A DNA stretch of 64,000 nt, taken from Homarus americanus. Taxonomy: Eukaryota; Arthropoda; Malacostraca; Decapoda; Nephropidae. The translations under genes were made by a program, and so were the position numbers. Each line of letters opens with the position of its first letter. Within the stretch, counting starts at the first letter, position 1. The notes under the pieces are model-generated. The model was not told the origin of the DNA and did not search any database. It saw only the letters and a program-made list of their open reading frames with translations. The stretch is from assembly GCF_018991925.1 (NCBI RefSeq), contig NW_024753828.1, forward strand, positions 1,588,414 through 1,652,413. Reading direction: 5' to 3'. Below, in pieces: positions 11,338 to 22,859 of the stretch.

Positions 11338-11550
11338 TAGACAATAAAATAATAACAGTGTAATGCTAAAAAAATATACTTTGCTGTACCGTTGGAGTGA
11401 AAAACATGGTGGAACTTACATACACCGTTAATGAACTATTGATGGAAGAAGAAGTTTTGGGGACTGAACAGTGAGACAATGTGGAGCCTCCCTGAGCGTG
11501 GCGTCCTACCGTGGCCTAGCGGATGTGCCGCCTGGAGGGCAGCGATTCTG

Positions 11551-11905
<355 letters not shown>

Positions 11906-11996
11906 ATAATTAATCATGAACGGTTTATTGAAAGAGCATGACAGCCGGAAGGATGAAAATATACAGTTACATAATTGGGGAATAGATCACTTAATT

Positions 11997-12168
<172 letters not shown>

Positions 12169-12744
12169 TGTCCCAGCCTCCACCATTATTTTAGGTCCCA
12201 ACACACTCCAGGTAATAGATTCCACTAAGCTCCTCGGCGTCACCATAGACAAAAAAGTAAATTGGAAACCACACGTCAGTGAAGTTGTCAAATCCTCCAG
12301 TTTCCGTCTCCACCTACTCTGCCGACTCAAGTCCTTCGGAGTTCCTGCGTCCGAGCTCCTCAGTGTTTACTCAACGTTCATACTTCCTAAGCTCACCTAT
12401 ACCTCCCCTACCTGGTCTTCCTCCTTAAATGCCACACAACGTAAACACCTAGAAAAAGTGCAAAAGAGGGCAAGCAAGATTATTGTCTACCCTTCCTACT
12501 CCACATATCAAGAAGCGCTCAACACACTGACCCTCTCGGCTCTCATTGACCATCACCGCGACCTCATCTGCAAATTTGGTGAGAAGCTTCTGCACCATCC
12601 TTGTCTCCAACATCCACCAGAGATCCCTCATCCGCGAAGTGCTGTTCGACACCACAATCGCAACCAACCCATACGAGCACGTACTGATCGCTATAAGAAC
12701 AGCCCAGTCTGAGCCATTATAAAAATTATCAACAACTAGTATTA

Positions 12745-14990
12745 TCTGTTTGATGGCAGTAACTACCTCATTCAGGGATGAGGTGAGATGGGTCAGCTCT
12801 GGATGCTGAGGGTCCTGCTGGGTAGTCAGGACATCCACATCGGTGTTTCAGTTGAGCAGTGAATGATAGTGCTCTTTCCAGCGCTGGAGGAGGCCTTCAT
12901 CGTCTTTAATTATGAAGTTACCGTCAGACGAGCGGAGGGGGGCTCCGCCATGAGTGGTTTGCCCATAAAATGTTTTAATGGAATGTAAAAATTCGCGCAT
13001 CCTGTGCTGATCTGCATGTTTTTGTATTTCTCATGCTTTATTTTCAAGCCAGTCATTCTTGAGAATGCGAAGTTCCCGCTGGGCTGCCTCGTTCTTCTTG
13101 CACAAGGTATCTGCTTTGGTCCGAGACTGAGGGTTGTTCTTTTGATCTGGACGAGGGTCTCCCTGCAGGTTTTTGTCATAACAGTGTTGAGAGTATCCCA
13201 TTCGGCACTAGGATTCACATTGTTTGCTGTTGGTTGTTTATAAGACCATGTTCCAGCTGATCTCTGTCTGAGTCACGCATGGCACGGGTGATGAGGGCAT
13301 CTCGGCGATCTCTTTCTCTGACAATGATGTAGTCAATGAGATGCCAGTGTTTGGATCGCAGGTGTTGACAGGAACCCTTGAACTTGTCGACCTGGCGAAA
13401 CAAGGTATTGATGATAGTGAAGCTGTGCGCAGCATACTTGCCGAGGAGGAGTAGGCCGTTGGCATTACACTTGACTAGTCCATTTCTCCTGATGGTTCCT
13501 TGCCAAATGTTAGCATCTCTGCCAACTCTGGCATTGAAGTCACCAAGGAACACAACCTTGTCTTCTGTGGGATAAAAGTTAGCACTCTGTCATGGTAGGC
13601 CTAAAAGGCCTCCTTAATGTCGTCCTCTGCATCCAGTGTTGGGGCTTATGCACTGATGAGAGAGGCATGACGAGAGTGATTCAGTAGGACTCGAAGCGTC
13701 ATGAGGCGCTCGTTGATTTCAACAGGCATTTCAGTTATTCTGTGTAGGATGCGTTGGCCAACTCCATAAATGCGGTTTCTCTCCGCAGCAGGCTTACCCT
13801 TCCAGAAGATGGTATAGCCAGACTCCCGATATGTAAGCTGGCCCTCATCTGGGAGCCAGGACTCATTAATGGTTGCTATGTCGATGTTATACCTAGCCAG
13901 CTCTTTTGCTACAAGGGCAATTCTTCTTCCAGGACGCTCATTTGTGCTAGTATCCAAAAAGGTCCTGACATTCCATGCAGAGGCCATAAGAGGTTGTTTG
14001 GTATATTTTTGTTCGGATCTGTGATTTTGACTGTATTTTCGAGTGCATAAGGATGACCTTACTGGTTGCGGTTGCCTAGTCAGTTTGGGTTTTTAGGCAG
14101 GCTATGTTTAGGGCACCGTTTCTAGCCCCCTCCCAATGTGGGGTGAGCAGAGTGGCTCCTCGAAAGGGCTGCTCAGTCGCACAGACAGGACTGGACTGCA
14201 CTGCTGCATAGATCCTAGTGAATAAACGACCATCTTATCTGTGCCGCTCATGTGCAGAGTTGTTACTAGAGACTCCCGGCAGTCATCTCTGCCTGTTCCC
14301 GTCGCCACTCGTCCGTCGCCATAGGACTTTTGGGGGTATAGGGGTTTTGATGGTGATGAGAGGTAAGGGGAACTGGATGATGGCTGTTCGTGAGTTAATT
14401 TACGTGGTGAGGCAGGAGTGCAGGCTGCAACCACACATCTTGGCTCTCCCTTTTCTTGATCCAGTGGTGTAAGTGTTGCAACGACTGGGGAGAGGGCGAG
14501 TTGCAATGGACTGCCGATAGCCCAGTTTGTTAGGTTTCGCCTAAGTATCTTGTCCATCAGGCATTGCTTTCGTCTGCCGGTGTAGTCGTTGGGTTTCCAC
14601 TATGGTTACCACTTCCGCCTATACCGCCGTTGGGATCTTATTGGAGCTCTGTAAGCATGTCTGCCTGATGCGGGACTCCACTGCACATTTTTCGTTCGGG
14701 GTTTACTTCCATAGCATTACACTTACCAAGGTTAATCCACAAGGTAGCTGGGCAATGGCTGGTAGGCGCCAGAACGTGTCCACATGGCAGTGGGCCTGTG
14801 CGCCGTCCCTCTTGGCCCACTGCTATTCTGAGATCCCCTGCTGGTCTAGCCTAGGCGCACGAGGCACCTAGTTACCGTGTATTGCCACGAGGAGGTACAG
14901 CAGGAGGTCTTGATGGTGAAGAGGCTGTGTACTGGCAGGGGAATACTTATGTAAGTTGCTTCCCTGTTCGCCACGAGGGCAGCTGAAAGT
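12745..14990 (-). pseudogene. RTE-like LINE, copy 1: 5' region, endonuclease, RT start
   Basis: Read on the reverse strand from about 14990. The 5' part includes GRDDCRESLVTTLHMSGTDK near 14320-14260. The endonuclease begins ASAWNVRTFLDTSTNERPGR near 13985 and continues through LARYNIDIATINESWLPDEG, FLGDFNARVGRDANIWQGT near 13550 (the D-N catalytic block) and HWHLIDYIIVRERDRRDALI. Then a linker with AEWDTLNTVMTKTCRETL precedes the RT entry, which is cut at VVTAIKQ near 12760 by the next fragment. Frameshifts at about 13600, 13220 and 12850 split it. A homologous stretch recurs at 16980-17560, so two independent copies lie in tandem orientation. Confidence 0.8.
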
Positions 14991-15066
14991 GAGGGGGAGC
15001 AAGCAGTGCTTGTACCTTAACACTAACATAATGCTGCCACACTAGACGCATTTCACCACCGTGTGT

Positions 15067-15067
<1 letters not shown>

Positions 15068-15129
<62 letters not shown>

Positions 15130-15142
15130 ACACACACACACG
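15068..15142. repeat. (AC)n microsatellite
   Basis: Interrupted AC repeat followed by a short CG-alternating stretch (GCGCGCGC). Confidence 0.95.
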
Positions 15143-15257
15143 CATGCTCGCGCGCGCGCATTAAAAGAAAAAAACTATATCTTAATAAGAGAATACCTAA
15201 AAACACAACAGAAAACAAATTAAAATCATAAGGAAACTAACAGTTACTTTGCTTTAC

Positions 15258-15505
15258 CACCCCTTCTCCTCTACCACTCCATCAACCACTACCACCACCT
15301 CTTCTCCTCTAACAACAAATCAACCACTCCCACCATCTCCTCCCCCCTACCAATGCAACCACTACCACTACCAACTCTCCTCTACTACTCCATCAAACAC
15401 TACCACCCTCATCTCTCCTCTACCAGTCCATCAACCACTACCACCACCATCTCTCCTCTACCAGTCCACCAACCACTACCAACACCCCCTCTCCCTTACT
15501 CTCCA
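15258..15505. repeat. CT/ACC-rich minisatellite, about 38-bp unit
   Basis: Imperfect tandem units built from TCAACCACTACCACCACC and ATCTCTCCTCTACCAGTCC, five to six copies. Pro/Thr-rich translations are repeat artefacts. Confidence 0.8.
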
Positions 15506-15679
15506 GAAATGAGTTGTATTGATATCCGACAAATCCATTTCGTCTTAGCACGTTCTAATACTTCTCACATTTTGTGATTACCGCCAAAACTAAGATGGAC
15601 TCATACAGGACTCTGTCCTATCCCTTTCTACCTCCTCTCTGCGTTTTGTGGTGTTGTGTTGTTATGCTGTGTGTGTGTG

Positions 15680-15680
<1 letters not shown>

Positions 15681-15719
<39 letters not shown>
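15681..15719. repeat. (GA)n microsatellite
   Basis: About 19 GA units preceded by a short GT tract. Confidence 0.95.
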
Positions 15720-15722
<3 letters not shown>

Positions 15723-15829
15723 AATCATTTATACAAGTATGTACATTGCCAATAAAGATACACGGTGTGCCCCTTACAGCGACCCACCTATGTGTACACA
15801 GACCACTCGAAAGCAACGTGTACTCCTTA

Positions 15830-17590
15830 CCCTTGCCGCGAATCCGGAGAACGGAATGTAGACTACGTTGGTGAAAGTTTTCAAGTGCCTTGAGGTGCCT
15901 CCTGTATTTTATCCATGTCTCGCTGCCAGGGTGGGCAGGACCACTGCTCGATATACGTGTAACTTTGTAGATTATTTCAGTTCCCTACAGCTGTAGACAC
16001 GGTTTCAGAGTCCTCCAAAGGATTGAGATGCACATCTGATCTGGTGATGAATCTCTTCATCGATGTACAGTGTACACGGTGGTGGACAGGTGGGAGTCTG
16101 AAAAAGAATCCGAGTCTTACGTACATTCACCTAAAGGCCAAGGTGTGCGTACGCATCTGCATAGATGTTCAGGATCTCCTGTAGGTTGCGTTCAGTGTGA
16201 GCGACAGGGAGAGGTCGTCTGCATACTGAAGCATAGAAATGGAAGCTGCCGACACCGTGTTCCTACCTGGAGACGTCTTTTGTTGAAAAGACCCTTCATC
16301 TGGTATTCAATGTCCACCCCGCCGGCTAAATTGGCGCTGGCACGAGTAAGGAAAGCAGCCAAAAAATGAAAAAGGGAGTTGGTGCCAGGCCACACCCTTG
16401 TTTAACCCCCGTTTGGATGGGGAAGAACTCAGACTGGGTGCCATTGTGCAGGACACTGCTGTTCATGCCATCGTGGAGTTGCCTCATAATGGCGGTGAAT
16501 TTTGGTGAGCAGCCAAAACGGCTCAGGGTCCACTAGAGGGCTTCCCTGTTGACCGAGTCGAAGGCCTTGGTGATGTCGATGAATGCCATGTACATGTCAA
16601 GACGCTGTTCTCTGCACTTTTCCTGTATCTGACGGGCAGCAAAGATCGTGTCAGTGGTACCACGTGATGGTCTAAAGTCACATTGAGACTCTGGGAGGAA
16701 ATTTTCCACCTCAGGAAGAAGTCTGTTTAGGAGGACTCGGGCGATAATCTTGCCAGCTACGGACAACAGCAAGATCCGCGGTAGTTACCACAGTCTGACC
16801 GGTTTTCCTTGTTCTTATAAATATTGACGATGGAGGCGTCTTTAAGAGCTTGGGGGATTTCCTCCTTTTCCCATATATTCTCCAGGAGAGAGTGAAGACG
16901 ACTGGTAAGCAGATTCCTCCTGCTTTAGACACCTCGGCTGAGATTCCATCAGGCCCTGAGGCTTTATTATTCTTCATCTGTTTGATGGCAGTAGCTACCT
17001 CATCCAGGGATGAAGGATAGCTGAGGTTGGTCAGTTCTAGATGCTGAGGGACCTGATGGGTAGTCAAGACATCCACATCAGCGTTTCAGTTTAGCAGTGA
17101 ATGGTAGTGCTTTTTCCAGTGCTGAAGGAGGCCTTCATCGTCTTTAATTGTGGAGTTAACGTCGGCTGCACCACAAGTGATTGGCCAATAAAATGCGTTA
17201 GTGGAATTGAAAAATCCACGCATCTTGTGCTGATCTGCAGATTTTTGTGTTTCACATGCTTTATTTCTAAACCAGTTGTTCTTTAGAATGCAAAGTTCCC
17301 ACTGGAACACTGCTTTTTTCTTGTGGAAGGTATCAGTTTCGGTCCGAGTCGGAGGGCTGCTCTGCCTGTCAGTTAAAGCAGCACATTTATCTTCGACGAG
17401 TACCATAAATTGTCTGGACAGTTTCATCAGATTAGTTCTGGTGTACTCTTTCGATCTGGCCGAGAGTCTTTCTGCAGGTTTTTGTCATGACCGTGTTGAG
17501 AAAATCCCACTCGGCACGGGGATTTTGGTTATTTGTTGTTGAGTTGTTTATCAGCCCATGTTCGAGCTGCTCTCTCTGAAAGCATCTGCT
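15830..17590 (-). pseudogene. RTE-like LINE, copy 2: RT region to C-terminus
   Basis: Reverse-strand reading from about 17590: AEWDFLNTVMTKTCRKTLGQ, linker, DDEGLLQHWKKHYHSLLN near 17110, then RT block 1 with IKQMKNNKASGPDGIS near 16975, LLSVAGKIIARVLLNRLLPE near 16770, ESQCDFRPSRGTTDTIFAAR, and FIDITKAFDSVNREAL near 16560 (first catalytic Asp). Further on are TGVKQGCGLAPTPF near 16400 and a C-terminal LSSTCTLDEEIHHQIRCASQ near 16040 and YRAVVLPTLAARHG near 15950. The YxDD region is corrupted by stops and shifts around 16200-16350. Same family as copy 1 but a separate insertion, since the two overlap by about 500 bp. Confidence 0.82.
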
Positions 17591-17682
17591 ATTGCTGGAT
17601 CCTCCAGTCCAGACCCTAAGTGTTAAAACCTCTTCTGGAGGCTTGCTGCCTTTGCCGTTTTGGGGCAATGTGAAGTGAGAGC

Positions 17683-17716
17683 TTGGCTCACATACACACA
17701 CACTCACACACACACA
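17683..17716. repeat. Short (CA)n microsatellite
   Basis: Imperfect CA repeat between LINE copy 2 and an endonuclease-like fragment. Confidence 0.85.
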
Positions 17717-17719
17717 CAG

Positions 17720-17870
17720 TTGCTGCCAACGTCGTTGCCATCTGCGAGGCGTGGCAGATTATTCCTGAAACTTGCCACATTGATGGATATCAACTCTTTC
17801 ATCACCTTCGTTCACATGGATGTGGAGGGGGAGATGCCCTCTTCTGCCTGATGTGGAGATATTATGAGTA
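17720..17870 (+). pseudogene. LINE endonuclease fragment
   Basis: NVVAICEAWQIIPETCHIDG followed by YQLFHHLRSHGCGGGDALFC resembles the E-T-W and GGG blocks of LINE apurinic endonucleases. In the family, the Glu-containing block coordinates metal. Only about 45 residues are recognisable, and the downstream frame decays. A TSDHLK-like reading near 17985 may be the far end of the same domain. Confidence 0.5.
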
Positions 17871-17999
17871 CGTGTTGTGTCACATGCCCACCCTTACCAT
17901 ACTGCCTCTATTACATAATGTGTGGCATACCATCCACCTCACTCACCCACCAGAGACATTCTTATCAATCACCTCATTACCACATCAGACCACCTCAAA

Positions 18000-19265
18000 G
18001 TTAGGTACCCATGTGCCAAGCTAGTGTAACAATGTCATGAGTTAGTGAGTATTTCCCGCCAAGCGTGAGCCAATCGCAGTGACCTGTGAGTGTGAATGCC
18101 TTTGGCTTGAACTAATAAGGAGAGCCTCAGAGACGTGATGTCATGAAGGTGTGGCATCCTAAAAACTGCCTTTACTTAGGACAGAGTCTGGTTAGATATA
18201 GTGGCATGTAGATGTGTGTGTGGTCGCCTTCCCACCATGGCGGGTTATATATTATATGTAGGTATACTTAAAGTTTTATCCATTGCACGAAATGTATTAT
18301 AATTCATGTGACCCCTTTGCAGACAGCTTTGTATCCATCGTTGGTCGTGAATATTCTTGTGAGTGGTACTTGAAAAGTTCCATAGGTCAGCTCCGCAACT
18401 CTTTTCCTCCTCACAGGGCTACGTTTGTCTTTATGCTTGAGCCGGATATTTTTCAGCATCTTGGCTGGTCATTGTTAGTTGCTTGGTTGATTATGCTCTA
18501 TTTTACTTATACCACAGGGGTGCCTGCCAGAGAAGCTGATCCTCCCCGCCCCTCTCTTGAATGGGCGTCAGGCTCGTAGTGCACAGCTCACTGGAACCTG
18601 TTGATTGTTTCATCTATAACAGATGTCCACCTAACAACAGTGACCCCCAAACACGGGATGCCGTGCACGATCACAGGTTCCCTGCTGGCTTGACTGCTAG
18701 GTAACGGTCTCCCAACCCTCAACCACAACACACTAACACTCCTGAGTGAGGTGTCTAAGGGGGGGGGGGGGGACGAATACAAAAAAAAAAAAAAAAAAGT
18801 GAAGGTCCCGCCTCAAGGAGGAAAAGGGAAAAATATGGAGAGAAAAGAGAAAGCCTTCCAGCCGCGGCACGTCAACTCCTTCAAACAGGGCACCACAGTA
18901 GGTGTGCAAGTATCACACCCCCGTAGGGCACCACTGATTGGGCTCCAGTAACGTACTCGTTCGAGGTGAAGTCAAGCTCAGTCCAAGAAGAACTGATATT
19001 TTGTTGGTTGCCAGGGTCAGGCGAAACTGCTGAGTGTTGTTTCTAGAGATGGTCAGGCGAAGTGCACAGCTCCGGGTCCAGCAGTCTGAGAGGGGCTTAT
19101 GTACACAGCGTGACCTTACAAAACATGAGGTCAGGTCAAAAACATGACATCCACTATCCACACACCAGAGTTGCTCAGGGGTTGTCTTTCCTCACACACC
19201 GTCCATCTTCCCCCACAACACAACGGTCCACGGCGGCCATTTCCTATGGTCACTGACACGAGCAC
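18000..19265. other. Unannotated interval with homopolymers
   Basis: No recognisable gene. A 98-codon frame at 18283-18579 has a hydrophobic C-terminal patch but no motif or relatives that I recognise. A G14 run (18759-18772) and an A18 run (18781-18798) lie close together. The sequence 18800-19260 is GC-richer and non-coding as far as I can read. Confidence 0.4.
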
Positions 19266-19267
19266 TT

Positions 19268-19823
19268 AGGTCTTATTGCAACTATACCTTGCGCTAGTCA
19301 GGCCGCACCTCGATTTTGCGGTTCAGTTCTGGTGCCCTTTTTATAGAATGGATATCAATTCACTAGAGTCGGTGCAGCGAAGAATGACGAAAATGATTCC
19401 GGGACTTGGAAACCTTCCATATCAGGATAGGTTAAAGAAACTAAACTTGCATTCCCTAGAAAGACGAAGAGTGCGGGGAGATATGATAGAAGTATTTAAG
19501 TGGGTGAAAGGAGTCAATAAAGGGGATATAGATAAATTCTTATAAAATCCGAGCAGGATAGGACTCGAAGCAACGGATTTAAGTTGGATAAGTTTAGGTT
19601 TAGGAGGGAGATAGGAAGGAACTGGTTCACAAATAGGGTGGTGGACGAGTGGAACAAGCTTAGCAACTATGTAGTAAGTGCTGAAACGCTGGAAAGATTC
19701 AAGAGGAGACTGGATAGATTCATGGATGATAGAGAGTGGTAGTAACTCTCGACAGGAGCTGCCATGCACAGGCCAACCGGCCTATTGCAGACTCCTTATT
19801 TTCTTATGTTCTTATGTTCTTAG
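19268..19823 (+). mobile_element. CR1-type LINE 3' fragment
   Basis: A 5'-truncated copy starting in the RT C-terminal region. It reads LALVRPHLDFAVQFWCPFYR, RMTKMIPGLGNLPYQDRLKK, NLHSLERRRVRGDMIEVFKW, then a frameshift near 19545 and the terminal VVDEWNKL-type region in other frames. It ends in the octamer tail TTCTTATGTTCTTATGTTCT, the repeat-tail type known for CR1 elements. It matches 52007-52797 (reverse) and 62871-63679 closely. Confidence 0.88.
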
Positions 19824-19847
19824 GGGCACGTCCTTCTTCAAGCTTGG

Positions 19848-20185
19848 TCAGGTAGAATTGCCAGTACGAGAACCAGGGTGAGGTCGATGTATCTTTGGCC
19901 GCTTGCACCCCGACTATACCTCGTTAATTATTATTTTTTACATATCTAGACTCACTAGGCCTGTTAGCTCAGTTGGTTTGAGAGCCGTGCTAATAACACG
20001 GATGTCGTGGGTTCGATCGCCATACGGGCCAGCGGCAACATTTTTAAGGAGTTGGCGGTACATTTTTTGGCTCTCACTACTACGTGAAGGTTTCACTTCC
20101 CGGATCGGATTGCAGTTTTTCTCCGAATGCTCTGGAAGACGAAGCTGTAAACTTAACAAAATAACCCGTAAAGTTTGCATCATAC
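19848..20185 (+). repeat. tRNA-Ile unit, copy 1 (flanks shared with copy 2)
   Basis: About 340 bp aligned with 22441-22775, including roughly 110 bases before and 150 after the tRNA. Shared landmarks are GAGGTCGATGT, ACCCCGACTA, TTATTTTTTACA, TTTTTAAGGAGTTGG, CCCGGATCGGAT and TTAACAAAATAA. The unit is a duplicated segment rather than two unrelated tRNA genes. Confidence 0.85.
19958..20031 (+). tRNA. tRNA-Ile(AAU), probably decayed copy
   Basis: 74 bases from GGCCTGTTAGC to ACGGGCCA with anticodon loop CTAATAA (anticodon AAU). The acceptor stem pairs with one G-T, and the anticodon stem CCGTG/CACGG is perfect. Two faults are visible: the D-stem 3' strand is GAGA instead of GAGC, and the T-stem has a G opposite G at the conserved 53-61 pair (GTGGG against GCCAT). 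A T5 tract follows about 9 bases later. Likely a pseudogene. Confidence 0.75.
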
Positions 20186-20219
20186 ACTAAAATCGAAAAA
20201 TACTACTATTACTAATCGG

Positions 20220-20410
20220 AATCGAATATGACGATCATACACTATGTCTGTGGGCATACAAGGGTGAGCTTGGCGCCGTATTCCTTTGGGACAGTGATCT
20301 CCTATCCGTTGGTTTTCATTTTGTCCATGGGACAAGACTTCAGTAGCTTATCAGCATCTTCATCTGTCTCTGTGAGGATGATGTAACCGTCTCTCAGATC
20401 CACGAGTCTA
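20220..20410 (-). pseudogene. LINE ORF1 fragment
   Basis: The reverse strand reads DLRDGYIILTETDEDADKLL, MDKMKTNG, stop, EITVPKEYGAKLTLVCPQT. This resembles the domain upstream of the zinc knuckles in ORF1 of Jockey/I-like LINEs (KxxGYEIxVPxEYxAKLT). One in-frame stop. It adjoins an LTR fragment. Confidence 0.55.
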
Positions 20411-20429
20411 TTTATTCTCACCCTTCTTT

Positions 20430-20766
20430 AACTGCAAAAATCAGTCAACGCTACTTAATACCTAGCAACAACCACCATGCCCTTTTGATTTAAGATAATA
20501 CTATATCTACAACTTAAATACCACACTGGAGATATACACCTTTAATAACGTTGACAAAATACTCTCCCTCCATACACGATTATCGAGGGGGACACATGAT
20601 GCCTCAAGTCCTCAACCGCAGCTGCTGCGTGACTCGTGCCAGCACCCCTCACACACCACCTCAACTAAGCTCAGCGACCAACTCGAACCTAACCCAAAGC
20701 ACTAACTAAACCCAAATGAATCACCATCAAACCAACTAAGCCTCAAACTTGCTACTCGTCCTGACA
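20430..20766 (-). repeat. Partial Gypsy LTR, same family as 61310-62141
   Basis: Collinear with 61785-62141: shared TACCTAGCAACAACCACCAT, ACTCTCCCTCCATACACGAT, GCAGCTGCTGCGTGACTCGT and the end CGTCCTGACA. The right edge coincides with the LTR terminus, so this is the LTR 5' part on the reverse strand; the rest is missing. Confidence 0.8.
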
Positions 20767-20819
20767 AATTAACTCTCTTTTTTAACCGAGAAGGGTAGAC
20801 GAAACAAGCAAGTCACTAA

Positions 20820-21029
20820 GAAGGTTAGTTTAGGTTAGTTTAGCTTATTTTTGGATAGGTTAGCATTAGGTTAGGTTCGATTACACTAGGTTATGTTAAG
20901 CTAAGTTTGGTTTATTTAGGTTAGGTTAGTTTGGCGTTAAGTTAGGTCAGGTTAGGTTAGGTTACGCTCAATTAGAATAGGTTAGGCTGGACTTGACTAG
21001 GTTAGGTTAGGTTAGGTTAGGTTAGGACG
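20820..21029 (+). repeat. Interstitial arthropod telomere repeat (TTAGG)n
   Basis: Degenerate then clean GGTTA/TTAGG pentamers, ending with six uninterrupted units (GGTTAGGTTAGGTTAGG). TTAGG is the usual arthropod telomere motif. A CR1 copy starts directly at the right edge. Confidence 0.88.
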
Positions 21030-21885
21030 TGTTATTAAATCTGACGAGGACTCTGCAAAACTACAGGAAGATCTAAACAAATTTTTCGAATGGTCTGAAA
21101 AATGGTAGATGAAATTCAACGTGGACAAATGTAAAGTACTCAGTATAGGAGATTCAAACAGGGAAACAGATACCAGATGAACAAAGATGCCATAGAGAAA
21201 TCCGACTGCGAGAGAGATTTAGGAGTAATGATAAGTAGGAACCTTAAGCCAAGTAAACAATGTGTTTTTGCTCGTAACAAGGCTAATAAAGTACTTGGGG
21301 TCATACAAAGGAGTGTTAGTTACAAGACTAGCGAGGTCATCCTAAAACTGTATCTTGAGCTTGTGAGACCACACCTGGATTACGCAGTTCAGTTCTGGTC
21401 ACCGTATTACAGAATGGATATAGAATCCTTGGAAAGAATTCAGAGGAGAATGACAAGACTAATACCGGGCATTAGGAACCTTGAGTATAGAGACAGGTTA
21501 AAGCATCTTAATTTGCACTCCCTCAAGAGACGTAGAGCGAGGGGCGACCTGATAGAGGTGTATAAGTGGAAGTCAGGACTAAACAAAGGGGACATTACAA
21601 AGGTACTCAAACTATCCAACCAGGAGCGAACTCGTAACAATGGTTTTAAATTAGACAAATTTAGATTTAGGAGTGTAATAGGTAAACACTGGTTTGGAAA
21701 CAGAGTAGTGGATGAATGGAACAAGTTACCAAATATCATCATTAACTCGAATACGCTGAATAGCTTCAAACATAGGTTGGATGCTTATATGAGCAATAGG
21801 GGTTAGGTGTAAATGGGACTGCCCAGTATAGGCCAATAGGCCCTCTGCAGTTTCCTCCATTTTTATGTTCTTATGTTCTTATGAC
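21030..21885 (+). mobile_element. CR1-type LINE 3' fragment, second subfamily
   Basis: Starts at SDEDSAKLQEDLNKFFEWSE near 21040, with one stop in EKW*MKFN and a one-base break near 21175. A 209-codon frame then runs from 21177 to 21806. It reads CERDLGVMISRNLKPSKQC, LELVRPHLDYAVQFWSPYYR, RARGDLIEVYKWKSGLNKGD and VVDEWNKLPN. The tail TTATGTTCTTATGTTCTTAT ends it. This is the connector and C-terminal part after the RT palm; no catalytic YxDD is present. Its protein differs throughout from the 19.3, 52.0 and 62.9 kb copies, so it is a separate subfamily. Confidence 0.88.
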
Positions 21886-22548
21886 CCTGTTTCAGCTTCT
21901 CGCCTCTTATAGTACAGTAAGACACAGGTAAATTAATGTTAAGGGACCGACAAAGGATTTAATCATTGGTAGTCTTGGAGTAAATGACCTGAGTAAGAGG
22001 TTTAGACGACCAGGTATAACGAGGTTAATGACCCGCCCTGACTGTTGTAGGCAAAGGGATTTCGAGAAACTAATGTTTCTTAAAAAAAAATTGTAATTAT
22101 CTGCCGAATCTCTACCCCAGTTTACTTCACTTAATGATTACTCAAATTAACATTATTCGACGTTGGGGGTCAGGTTAGGTAAGGTTAGGGTGATTAATAT
22201 TTAAGTGAAATAAGCTTGGGAGGAGATTCTTCAAGCGAGTCTTATTTAAAAAATCTTCATTATTTAAGATATATACGAACATTTCGAACATTTTCAGGAT
22301 CATTAATAACGATGAATGGTTTATTATTATAAAAATGATACCTTTGGTTTGCTTATTATTTATCCTGACAGTGATACAGCCGAAAATAGATCCGCCAATC
22401 ACAAGCCCCATTAAATACAGTCTTACTTCACCAAATATTGCCAGGTAGAACTGAGTACGAGAGCCAAGGTGAGGTCGATGTGTCTTTGGCTGACTGTACC
22501 CCGACTACACCTCGTTCAATATTATTTTTTACACAACTTATTTCACAA

Positions 22549-22622
22549 GGCCTGTTAGCTCAGCTGGTTAGAGCGCCGTGCTAATAACGCGGACGTCGTG
22601 GGTTCGATCCCCATACAGGCCA
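22549..22622 (+). tRNA. tRNA-Ile(AAU)
   Basis: 74 bases, GGCCTGTTAGC to ACAGGCCA. All four stems close: acceptor GGCCTGT/ACAGGCC, D-stem GCTC/GAGC, anticodon stem CCGTG/CGCGG with one T-G, T-stem GTGGG/CCCAT with one G-T. The anticodon loop CTAATAA gives AAU, which reads Ile codons after A34 editing to inosine in eukaryotes. The A box (TAGCTCAGCTGG) and B box (GGTTCGATCC) serve as internal RNA polymerase III promoters. An AT-rich TATTATTTTTTACA upstream and a T5 terminator 8-13 bases downstream support an expressed gene. Confidence 0.9.
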
Positions 22623-22629
22623 ATGGCAA

Positions 22630-22634
22630 TATTT
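22630..22634 (+). terminator. RNA polymerase III terminator
   Basis: A run of five T shortly after the tRNA-Ile, conserved at the equivalent place in copy 1. Confidence 0.6.
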
Positions 22635-22859
22635 TTAAGGAGTTGGTGCTACACTCTTCCATCTCAACACAGCGTCAAGGTTTCATTCCCCGGATCGGAT
22701 GGCAGGTTTTCTCCGGATACTCTGGACGACGATGCTGTAGATTAAACAAAATAAAACGTACAATTTGTATACATACTGTAGTACATTCAAACTGATAAAT
22801 CGTCATACATTAATATATACAGATACATACAGTACACACACATTTAGCGACTATATGCC

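Larger units (their letters stand above)
22441..22775 (+). repeat. tRNA-Ile unit, copy 2
   Basis: The partner of 19848-20185. The flanks are visibly diverged by substitutions and small indels, so the duplication is not recent. Confidence 0.85.

Noticed and set aside
11480..11550. tRNA-like head (TGGCCTAGCGG resembling an A box) before the (AAT)n tract, possible SINE
   Set aside because: No B box or closing stems; the next sequence is microsatellite. Too little to support a SINE or tRNA call.
13004..14050. Forward frames opposite the RTE-like LINE
   Set aside because: Shadows of the reverse-strand endonuclease coding sequence.
18283..18579. 98-codon frame with hydrophobic C-terminus as a small membrane protein
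   Set aside because: No homology cue, no promoter or splice context; within random expectation.
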